The notes beneath the pieces are model-generated. The model did not search any database, was not told where the DNA came from, and saw nothing but the letters and a program-made list of their open reading frames with translations. Below, piece by piece: positions 48,003 through 57,521 of a DNA stretch of 64,000 nucleotides. How positions within the stretch are numbered: position 1 is the first letter of the stretch; every line of letters begins with the position of its first letter. This DNA comes from Gymnopilus junonius (lineage: Eukaryota > Basidiomycota > Agaricomycetes > Agaricales > Galerinaceae): NCBI GenBank assembly GCA_015501075.1, contig JADNYJ010000141.1:1-64000 (forward strand), written 5' to 3'. The position numbers were made by a program, and so were the translations under genes.

Positions 48003-50487
48003 TTGACGCCTTCCAGCCCTCTGCTTCCTTTTCTCTCTCGTCTCTTGTTATATTGTCCTCCTTCCTGCGCTTCTCCTCTCTCCTCTCCTCTCCTCTCCTC
48101 TACGCTCTTCTCCCATCATTTTCGTTGTCGGCTTTGCCTCCTTCCCGTTCACCTTCCCTCGACCTCGACCCTGACCTCACCATCGGCCTCCATCGTCATC
48201 ATCATCTTCGATCTTTGATCTGTGTATAGATTTTTTTTTCTTTCATCTGGTTGTCTATCGCTCTCGTTCGCTTGGTAAGTCCCCGTCCGTCGTTTTTAAT
48301 CTCTTTTTCCCAATGCATTGTTCGCGTTGTTGCGTTGGGTTATCATATCAATCAACAAGGAGCTGATTTGGAGATCTTTTTTTCTCTCTATAGGTCCTCT
48401 CTCTCTCTCTCTCTTGCATCACACACACACACACTCGCCCGTTCGCCTGCTCGATAGTATCACCTACACGCATTCTGTCAACCATCACGTCAACTTAATT
48501 ATCACCTTTTCTTGTGCCCCTGCGACGTCGTCGCTGCGGCTGCTGCTGCTACCGCTACCGCTGCTTGGCCTTCCTCCATCATGTCATCCATCCATCCATC
48601 CATCTTCCATCATGCATCATCTACTTCAACGTCGTACACACACCCGCCCATGCCATCCGCGTTATGCCATGCGAGGAAGCGTTTAGGCTTGTCTTGTCTT
48701 ATCCTGTAATGGACGGTCACGCTGGCGTATCCGAAGGGGTATCCACCACCACCGCGCACATTCTTGCCCTGCCCTGCCCAGCCCAGCCCAGGCCGTCCAC
48801 CCAACCATCCACCCAACCATCCCTTTTACAGGCTAGGTTGTCTCTAGGTTTCCTGGGTACGCACAGACAGCGGACGTTGTTGCCCAGGCACCAGGAAACT
48901 AGCACTACGACAGTCGACTGCACTACTACTAGTCCGACTGCGACTGCGACAAGTCAGCGCCACGTGATAACCTACCTATCTCTATCTCTTATTTCCCGAG
49001 GTATCGGGATTTCCGAATGCCAACGCCACGGTGCCCCCCCCTGCCACCCTCCGGCGCTGGACCACGGCCGGTGGATGTGGATGTGGATGTGGATCGCCCG
49101 CGGGCCCACGTCGTTCTTTGGCCTCTTGAATCTAGTCGTCTATCGTCAACTTGTCCTCTGCAGGGGTGCGACAACGTTATGCGTTGTTTGTTCCCTTGCC
49201 GCTGCTTTTTTTTTTTGGGTGTCCCCGACGTCGACGTCGTTATTACGTCAAATCAAGCCAGTCTAAATAGACAGCACCCCAATTCTCGGGCCGGAAGGCA
49301 GGGCAGGGCAGAGCAGAGCTGGACGGTGCATGGGGGTGACGGTGGTGCATGGGGGATGGTTGATACGCATCTGTGGCTTGATTTCATGATACTCGTGCCT
49401 CCTTCAACGGTCGCTGTCGCTGAGCCTATGCTCGGATGTGTGGACGCGTTGGACGCGTGGACGGTTGTTGTGGTGGATAGTTTTTTGAAGTTTTGAGGAG
49501 TGGGGTGGAGAGATGGGGTCAAGGCGCGCTTGGATTTGTTTGGTTGTTTGGCGTTGAAGTTGAAGTTGAGGTTGGAGTTGTGATTTTTTTTTTGCGATGG
49601 TGGATGAGGTGGTGGTTGAGGAGGCCTGAGGTTTAGACCTAAACCTGACGTTGGGGCTCGTTCGGGTTCGCTTGTCACCCCGCTCGACTGCGCGGAGGTC
49701 ATCCTCGGTGGATTATTTTGGTCTCGAAGGAATCGATTACCACAGCTCCCTCATATCATACCATCTCGGCGTTATATACCGACAAATCGACAACCTCCTC
49801 TTGAGCTATATCCCCATCCTCCGACATCACATACCTGGTACTACCCCTCTAGCTCATGGTTGCTTGTTGGTGTCATACCTCGGACCCTCGGACCTTGGAT
49901 CTCCGTGTTCCCGTATTCCCTATAACACTATTCCTGCTTCAGCTTTGTTTATACGATACCTCCCCTTTTTTTTTACCCCTGCAAGCCGCTGTGGATATCT
50001 TTGCGCTTTGCGCTTACCGCCCTTGCTCCCTCTTTTTACCCTCCTCCTCCGACTATCACTACCCACTACCCACTGCCGCTATTACTACTACTACTACTAC
50101 TACTCCTTCTCGCCTGGATACATACTTAATCACCTGCTTCATCTTTTCATCTTTCTTTCTTTCTTCTCATCTTCCTTTCCTTCTTTCTTTCATCTTTTCT
50201 TTTTTTTTTTGCTACCCCTCATTTTCATGTGTAATACCGGGTTATTTTTTTTTGGACGTTACTATATAGGATATAAAGATTCCCCCTCCATCTTCTCTCC
50301 TCCATCCCATATCGTTCTTCTCGACGCAGTTGCCACCACCGTCTCTATTACTCGCTCGCTGTCGATGGTCCGTGATGCTGTCTGTCGGCTTGCATGATGA
50401 TTGATGACTTTTACTTATACACCCCGTAGATACACACACATGCATACATATATATGGCTAGGTTCGTTGTCGTTCTTGGATATATGT

Positions 50488-50518
50488 TTTCCTTTCCTTT
50501 CCTTTCCTTTCCTTTCCG
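50488..50518 (+). repeat. (CCTTT)n microsatellite
   Basis: About six CCTTT units, continuing as a degenerate version to about 50540. Confidence 0.85.
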
Positions 50519-50967
50519 TTCCTTCCCTTTCCTTTCCTTTCTGTGTTGTTTTGTCCTTGTTCAAATACTACTATCTACATAACGTCGTTGTACCATTATA
50601 GTCTTTTCTTTTCTTCTCTTCCTTTTCTTTCCCCTTTCTTTCTTTCTCTTTCTATTTTTTTCCGTGTTCTCTCTTTTCTTGTTGTTATATTTCCGCATGC
50701 GTTCCTGTTATTTTCCTCTGTCCACTTTTTTCTTCCTTCTCTCTCTCTCTCTATCTATCTACTCTAGTGAATAGTGAATTCGATTCCGTTCCCGGAACTT
50801 GCACAACTTGAACTGGCGCCCTCAGTCTCACTAGTTACTCATATCTGTAATAATTGAGAGGAATGGCTCGGGGTTAGAAGCTTGAAGCGTAAGTTGGACT
50901 TTAAGTAAACGAACGAACACTTTTGGCTTGGAATAGTGCGAAGCGAGCGGATTGAAGTTTGACAATA

Positions 50968-51097
50968 CAGGTTATTTGCAACTTCTGAACGAACGAAAAA
51001 TATGCCCTCATAAGGCAAAAAGTGGGGCCTTCAGCCAATCAGAGACCCGGTAGGCTCCACTTTTTCGTTTGAACGGAATTTGCAAATAATCTCTGAT
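50968..51097. repeat. short element with imperfect inverted ends
   Basis: GGTTATTTGCAACTTCTGAACG..GAAAAAT (from 50969) is an imperfect inverted copy of the sequence ending at about 51096 (TTTTTCGTTTGAACGGAATTTGCAAATAATC). The arms are about 32 nt and the spacer about 60 nt. The size and layout resemble a very small MITE-like insertion or a structured transcript; no target-site duplication was confirmed. Confidence 0.4.
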
Positions 51098-51829
51098 GAC
51101 AGTTCTTCGGGCTTGGATTGAACCGTCAGACGGGGGTCTAGACTCGTTCCTTCGTAGGTTTCCCATTGCGTTGCCGTACGAACAGTGGCGTTCTCGCCTA
51201 AATGACACTGACACATTGACAAGTGATACTGACGTTTATATTACCACCCAGTTGGTTATTACTTACGTCGCGACCAGGAGATCCATCCGACTCTGCTTGG
51301 TTACGTTGAGTATAGCTTAGCTTTCGACTTTGGAATCTCTACAATTGCTCGTTTCCTGATTTGAAGTTGTACCTTGAAGGATGAGGGTACGTTCGATATC
51401 TATGTCCTATCTTTCTCAAGAAGTAGGCTTGTTTTTTCGACATCTTCTGTCAATATTTTCGTAAACGCTCGACGCCCCGACACCCCGTTCCATTTAATAG
51501 TCATGGATAGTCACAACCTCCGCCCAAACAGATACCGTACTAGTAGCCAACTGCATTGGTAATCACTGGCAGCGCAGTTTTCCGAAGGTGATGTCCCAGT
51601 TTCTTCCTTGAGAATAAATAGATTCCTCTGCTGCTTCAAGTCGACGATCGTCCGCTAATATACAACACGACGTGGTAGAAAACTCTGTGAGTCTTTACAA
51701 GTATTAACCCTCGTCGGCGACATGCACTTCATGTTCCATCGGAGTCTAGGGTTGCTTGAGAAAGCGCCATTCGTCGAAAATAATGCCCATATTCCGTGGT
51801 TTCAGTCCTTGAAGAAGCAAAAGAATATT

Positions 51830-53096
51830 CAGAGGCAATAGAGCTGGAATCGTCCTCCACGTTCTCGAGGGTTGATAGCTTTTCTGGGCTCAAATCGATC
51901 TCGTGTTTCGAGTCTTTTGCAACTGTTGAGGTTGGCAGTATGAGCCTTCACCATTTTTTCACTATCAATATACAACCTTACTTGTTTGTAGAACTTGTAT
52001 TGCGAATTCGGGATCCTGGGGACTGTTGAGGGATACCGAAGGTGTAAGGATCTATTGCACGTACGATCTTTGCAGTGGTGAAGAAATGGCACGTCTTTTT
52101 CTTCCCCTTATGTTGCCGCAGTATCTTCAAGAAATGCAGACGGAAATCTTTCATTAAGCTTTAGATGACTGACAATAACAGGGCGCGTATTTGACCCACA
52201 TTCAACTGCATGTTCAGCGTCATTTGGCCTTTCACCATAACTCGGTATGTGAGCCCTAAGCGACACGCCTGAAGATAATTTCTCTTCCAAAATATCGTAC
52301 TTGTTAAAGATAACGATTAGAGTGGACTTCTTGTAAAGACGCTCGGTGCAAATGGTGGTCCAGAGTTGGAAAGAGTCCTCAAAGCGATTGACCCTCTCGT
52401 TCCGAGGAGAACGCTCATCGAAACATGAAACCGCTGCAGTTGGATTAGAACAAATCAATGACTTGAATACAAAAATTCCATCGCATACGTGCAACTGCAA
52501 CAGGAAAATTTGTCAGTATCTCACAGGGACAGAAGAAAAGAAATCGTACGTAGGACAACAGCTTCAATGCTTTCCATGAAATGATGCCATTCAACACCTC
52601 CTCGCTCCACATAGAAAGCCCACTTATGCGGTACTTTTCCTCCGGTTCGAGGGAGTGTAAAGTCAGTGATCGTAACCTTGAATTTAAATGGATCGGCTTT
52701 GGTAGGCAGTTCTCTCTTGTCCATACACAGTAGACCTATGCCTGCATAAGGGCTGACATTCAGAAGCATTGGCATAAACGATGTCAAATCGGTTATATAC
52801 TTTCCACCAAGGTTGCTTTACCTAAATTGTAAAGGTAGACCTTAAGCCTCTGCTAAGCTCGAGATGGAGCTAAAACGAAGCTCACCGCTTTCTCCCTGAC
52901 CATGTATCAAGACATGAACTGATGGGTTATTCTTTGCTGCTAGCCACTCGGCATGTAGTTGGGCGTCGATTTCGTCGCTTACGCGCTTCGCCTCCAGTTC
53001 CCTTGCTATCCGCGCCTCTCGTTGAGTTGGAGTCTCATCAGGAGGTGGAGCCAATAACGTTGAAAACGGATCCCATGAACGTCCTAGGTGGGCCAT
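51830..53096 (-). pseudogene. divergent G-alpha-like protein, probably decayed
   Basis: Exon 1 (53096-52886) encodes MAHLGRSWDPFSTLLAPPPD, a charged helix with REARIARELEAKRVSDEID, and HVLIHGQGESG. After an intron the P-loop is completed as GQGESGKAT (Ala instead of Ser). Further left come WHHFMESIEAVVL, SCFDERSPRNERVNRFEDSF and an NKYD version of the guanine-specificity motif in LIVIFNKYDILEEKL, then PSYGERPND. This is the Agaricomycete G-alpha-like family that lacks lipidation sites and has a long N-terminal helix. The switch II DVGG is not recognisable (TGGKVPHKW lies in its place), the helical domain is missing, and a TAA follows the P-loop in the expected frame. It looks like a relic or a very divergent paralogue. 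Confidence 0.55.
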
Positions 53097-54150
53097 TATC
53101 GAATATCTTCAAGAGTTTAATCGAGCACCGCGATCGATGGGAGTACAGAGCAAGCCCCAACCCCGGACCTGTCCCGTCTGGGCGTCCGTTTGATCTCGTG
53201 ACGACGAAGGAGTCACATGAACTTCCACTTGAGCGCGTCTAATCTTGGGCCATGACGCGTTTTCCTTCAATCCCGGAATGATTAAAGCTGCTTATTTATT
53301 ACATGGTTATTATTACTGAGCGATGGCTGTCCTGAATATTATATTGCTCGGCCACTGATGGCGATCGTTGCTGCTGTGAACGAACCTTTCTGTCGACTTG
53401 GCACCTTGGGTCGAGTGCAAATAAATTCACTCTGCAATGAAAGAACAGCCCGAGTGTATCAGATTAAAATCCGATTTGGTAAGATATAGACTACGGTATC
53501 AGAGAAGAGTGACATCGGTCTCTAATAAGATGGAACTATCCGCCAAAGGTGAGGATCGGATGTGGCGCGAAAGCTGTTCGGAAATTGGTCTAGCGATCAC
53601 TTGCTTTTCACTGTCCGTCAGTGTTATGAAAGGAACTAACTTTACGTCTAGTTTGACGGAGAGTTTCTGAGGTGTGTGTGCTCTAGGCGTAAATTCTGAA
53701 TGTGGAGCAAGTTCCACGCCTTATCAGTGTGACTGGTTGGAGGGACGCTGAGTGCACGAGGAGCCACTGCATACAAATACAAAATTAATTCTAAAGGATG
53801 GTTCGATCTATCATCTTCCGCGGTAATTCTCAGTAAACCTCGCCTTTGAGTGGTTCCCCTGTTAATTCTATTCCCGGTATTTCCTTCAATTATGTATCAC
53901 ATATCTACTAAGTGGTCTTCACTTAACAGAAGAGATTTACTGCGCTATCTTTTCCTTCCCAGACTATTGTCTAGCAGGATTGATTTATGGCCATCAATAC
54001 TTACTTAGGACTCGGGACTTCCAGAAAATGGGTGGTCCTATCGGCGAGTTAACTTGTGGAGCTTCTTTTGTGTAAGTGGTCTGATTCTCTGGGTCTTTTA
54101 ACGCCACTCACGCTAGATTACCTCAGTGGCGCAAAGCACCAAAAGCTGAC
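53097..54150. other. gene-free stretch
   Basis: Short frames only. The right end contains the promoter of the secreted-protein gene. Confidence 0.4.
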
Positions 54151-54158
54151 TATATAAA
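54151..54158 (+). promoter_or_regulatory. TATA box of the secreted-protein gene
   Basis: TATATAAA lies 59 nt upstream of the ATG at 54217, a normal distance for a fungal core promoter with a short 5' UTR. Confidence 0.6.
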
Positions 54159-54216
54159 GGATTCAAATTTCACTGACCTTTGCCACAGACTACCCGTCTT
54201 CGAATAAGAGCAAACC

Positions 54217-54494
54217 ATGCATTACCTTTCCATCTTCGTTCCGTTCCTCGCCGTCCTGGCGTGCGCAGGTTCTCCGGCGTCCCCTAGGCCTGTGGCAGGC
54301 AATAGCTCGTGTATCGCCAGTAAGTGTACCATCGCCAGAGTGATGTTGTGATGTTTGATGTTTTACTACGTACAGATTGCTCAACGGAACTCACCGACTG
54401 TCTGAACGAGACTATCCTTCTTGAAAATTACGGAGGAATTGCCTCGTGTGTGGTGGACTATGTCACGGATTGCCTTCCTGGATGCAAGGCTTGA
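54217..54494 (+). CDS. small secreted cysteine-rich protein, 73 aa
   Basis: Two exons (54217-54319, 54376-54494) give 73 residues. The first 17 or so (MHYLSIFVPFLAVLACAG) form a signal peptide. The mature part is short and has cysteines at 32, 36, 43, 59, 67 and 71, i.e. C-x3-C-x6-C-x15-C-x7-C-x3-C, able to make three disulfides. A likely N-glycosylation site is NET at 45-47. The intron falls in phase 1 within the asparagine codon just before C36. The same framework and intron are seen in the partial gene at 63712, so this is one family. Function is unknown; secreted cysteine-rich proteins of this size in fungi include effectors, hydrophobin-unrelated SSPs and antimicrobial peptides, and the sequence does not choose between them. 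Confidence 0.75.
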
Positions 54495-55845
54495 AAGGAC
54501 ACACAACTCTGTCTCGAATTCGGTGAGTATACTGTATTTCCCCCAACTGGAAATCGATTCGAGTTCAACGCGTTAGAACAGAAATACGAGCTTTATTTAA
54601 AAACCTTTGAGAAACTATCGAACGACAAGTTTATCCGCATGATCAGTTATACAGCTGTATCTACCTACACCCAGATTACCTCGCGTACGCTTTTTGCATT
54701 CTGCCCTGCATCCCTTTCCTTTTGAACTTTGGGGGGTGTGTGACTTTCAACGGTGCCGATCCCAGATTGAAGCGATGCCATCTTTCTCATAATAATAAAA
54801 GACAATTCCCTCCACTGCATGTGCGATCGTGCGTTGGACACGACCACCCATCGTGGGTTCGAAAGCCCATTGAGAAGTCAGTATATAAGTAGATGACGTA
54901 TCTCTCCCTTTACGTGTTAAATTCCTTGGACACCTATTTCACCGCACCATTCCCCCCCCCCCGACTTGTAACGTCAAACCGATTCAAACAAACTTTCAGA
55001 ACGAATTTCGAAAAACGAAAGTATAGCCCCTCATCCAACGATTTCTAGTAGCTTCCTGAACGAATACCCATCGTGCGACCATGGCAGGCAAGCGATCCGA
55101 ATCCGAGAGTTGTTACCAATTCCAAAGGACCTAAAGCAAATATTTTATTGAAGAAAACAAAAGGAAAGAACGCGTTTTTAAATTTTGGATGCGTTGGCAG
55201 AGATGACGGGGGAGCGATGCCGAATTTGTACTTTGAAGGAGAAAGGATAAGATAAAAGTTCAACCCTATCAAGCTCAAAGCTCAAGGGTTCAAATATTCA
55301 TTATTCAATCCAATCGTTCAGCCGAGCACGCACACGCGCTATTCACATTGCGAGGGGCCCTGACCCATAGCGCAAACTTGAAAAATCCCCCCCGCAAGAT
55401 GTATTATTGCTTGAAGAATGCGGAATTGAAGGTAGACGAAATGGAGGTAAGTATCTGCATGTAGTTGGAGTCGGAGTTGGAGTGGAAGATCTATGTTCAA
55501 GAAGGTGTCATTACGGAGGTGAAACGATAGAGCATGTACGCATGTACGCATGTACTCTGAAAGGTTACACAGAGGTACGCAGTGAGCGCACGACCAAATA
55601 TCCGACCTGGGACCTACAACCTGGGACCTACAACCCGCGACCCTGCCATATCGTCGTCTGAATCAGAAATACCTTGACAACAGCTCGAGAGAGAGGCGGT
55701 ACCAAAAGAGTATACCATATCCCAAATCACGGTTGACGGTTATGAACAATTAAAACGAGAGAAGGATGGAATTTTCAGGGAAGGAAGGGGTACCTCCATC
55801 CTCCGTCCTCGTCCTCCATCCTCCATCCTCGACCCCGTCTCCGTC
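54495..55845. other. gene-free stretch
   Basis: No recognisable gene. A run of about ten C residues lies at 54952-54961. Short frames around 55073-55278 on both strands overlap each other and look spurious. Confidence 0.4.
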
Positions 55846-56966
55846 TTAAATCTCCATCTTATCCTCCTCCTCCTCCTCCTCCATCACCTCCCCCTCGCTC
55901 CCCACCTCATCATCATCTTTCTTCGGCTTGTGTTTCAGCTTCATCTTTTGTTTCACCACCAGAACGTCCCTCACACCCGCCCCCGTCCGCACCCCAACTC
56001 TCTCCTCGAAACTCCGCCGCATAGCTGCGTACACACTCTCCGCGCCTTTCCTAGCCATTTCTCGGGCTAGCAAGAGTTCAGAGGAGGACGCGTCGGAGGG
56101 GGAGGGGGAGGGGGAGGGGCGCCCTCCTTTTGTCGATGTTGATTTCCAGAATGACCAAACACAGTCAGAGGTGTACCTTGGTCTTGACCCTAGAGTGCTT
56201 TCGCGTTTCTGTGCACTATCACCCGCCGTCCCAGGCCATTCCGTAGTGCCATCCTTAGCGGTAGAGGTAGTGGTAGTGGTGATCATAAAAGCAAACGCCC
56301 CAATAGCCTTCAACCCTCCTTCCCTCTCCCCTGAAGCCTCGTCATCGCTGGGATCTAGGATGAGAGTGCCGTCGTCCCGCAGGCCGACGGAGACGGCACA
56401 TACGACGCCGCGCATGGGGATGGAGCTGGCGATGAGGAGGGAGAGGGAGGAGGCGTTTATCATGGACGTTGTTAACCCGGGTGATACGGCCGACGACGAT
56501 GAGGACGAGGGTACGGAGGAAGAAGCAGAGGACGAAGAACTCGAGCCAAGACCCTGTACGACGAGCTGCACTAGGGTCCTCGGGTTCCGGGTGAGTATGA
56601 GACTGGGCTCCAAGCACGCGCGGAGGATGGCAGCGAGGGCTTTGGCCTCTGTTGCTGGGATACCGGATAAAGGGCGGACGAGGACCTCGAAGGTGGCTTT
56701 GGAGGGGAGCTCGGCTGCGAGGCGGACTTCGATGGGGCCGGAGAGGGAGGCGAGGGATGTTGGGGATTGTCCTGGGAGGTGTTAGGGGAGCGTTAGTTAG
56801 GAGGAGGAGGGGATTAGGAAGAGGAGAGGGACTGACCAAAGCTGAATCGCGCTGACCCGTCTACGCGGGCTAGGCCGTCGTAGGATATGTGGATGGGTCG
56901 GAGGTCGGTAGGGCGTCGGTTGTCGGGTCTTGCAGGAGGCGTGCCATTGGAGCTGCCGCTGCTCAT
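55846..56966 (-). CDS. RRP46: exosome core subunit Rrp46 (RNase PH-like)
   Basis: Two exons (56966-56837, 56771-55846; 65-nt intron) give 351 residues. The RNase PH fold is clear: RPDNRRPTDLRPIHISYDGL, ARVDGSARFSFG, SLSGPIEVRLAAELPSKATF, EVLVRPLSG, TEAKALAAILRACLEPSLIL, NPRTLVQLVVQ, then MINASSLSLLIASSIPMRGV and VCAVSVGL. Rrp46 is a structural member of the six-subunit PH ring of the RNA exosome in nucleus and cytoplasm; eukaryotic ring subunits lack phosphorolytic activity. Two insertions lengthen it beyond the usual 220-260 residues: a serine run (about residues 130-150) and a low-complexity loop with (PS)n. The C-terminus has a lysine-rich patch and an acidic E-run, as often in basidiomycete versions. 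A long open frame on the opposite strand is a shadow caused by this composition. Confidence 0.93.
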
Positions 56967-57171
56967 CGTATGTCGTGTGTGGTGGTGTTGGATAAGATAA
57001 TTTTTATTATTTCTCACGGCTCCTATGTATGGGCACACCCAACTAAATGCTAAATATCAAATCCTCGACGCGCAATTTGCAGAACGACGAAAAATGTTGA
57101 AAAATTGAAATCATAAAGAAAGAAAAAATTCTGTATCTCGTCCTTGCCAAGGCGAGGAATAAAATGGGACT

Positions 57172-57267
57172 TGGACTCTATGGGAATTGAACCCATTACC
57201 TCTTGCAATCAATTCTGAACATCCTACACATGCGAAGCGAGCGCTCTACCATATGAGCTAAGAGCCC
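57172..57267 (-). tRNA. tRNA-Ala(CGC) with a 23-nt intron
   Basis: The minus strand folds completely. Acceptor GGGCTCT/AGAGTCC has a G3-U70 wobble, the universal alanine identity element. The D arm is GCTC/GAGC, the anticodon stem CTCGC/GCAAG (one mismatch) with loop TTCGCAT, and the T arm ATGGG-TTCAATT-CCCAT. The discriminator is A73. The anticodon CGC is at 57234-57232. A 23-nt intron (57230-57208) interrupts the loop after position 37, the standard site. A T-run for RNA polymerase III termination lies about 40 nt downstream (A-run near 57122-57128 on the plus strand). Confidence 0.93.
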
Positions 57268-57521
57268 CTGCGCTCCGGCACATCCAGAAGAGCACTGCGA
57301 GGTGAGAGGCGAGTTTTTTGATCACGATGAGCACGCAGGAGCTATTTATTATCGAGGCACAGCCACGAGATCAAAGATAATTTTATTCCTCATTAGCTGA
57401 TTGGCTCAAGAAGAAAAAAGTGGGTTGTCCGCATCAGCACAAGGTCCGAACGCGCTTCCTTCTCCTCCTCCACCCAGTCGCGTTCTACTCCCAATCGCTC
57501 CTTGAGCTTGCTACAGCACCG

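Larger units (their letters stand above)
48003..51830. other. long low-complexity intergenic region
   Basis: About 3.8 kb of CT-rich DNA that probably includes the G-alpha 3' UTR. Open frames here are simple-sequence artefacts. Microsatellites include (CT)n near 48400, (AC)n near 48421, (CATC)n near 48585, (GGATGT)n near 49072, (TAC)n near 50085 and (CCTTT)n near 50488. From about 50770 the composition becomes normal again, but no gene is evident. Confidence 0.5.

Noticed and set aside
48003..50800. Long open frames of 120-250 codons downstream of G-alpha
   Set aside because: They translate microsatellites and CT-rich DNA, have no conserved motif and overlap in several frames.
55928..56785. 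285-codon open frame on the plus strand opposite Rrp46
   Set aside because: It is an antisense shadow kept open by the serine- and acidic-rich composition of the exosome gene; the minus strand has clear RNase PH motifs.
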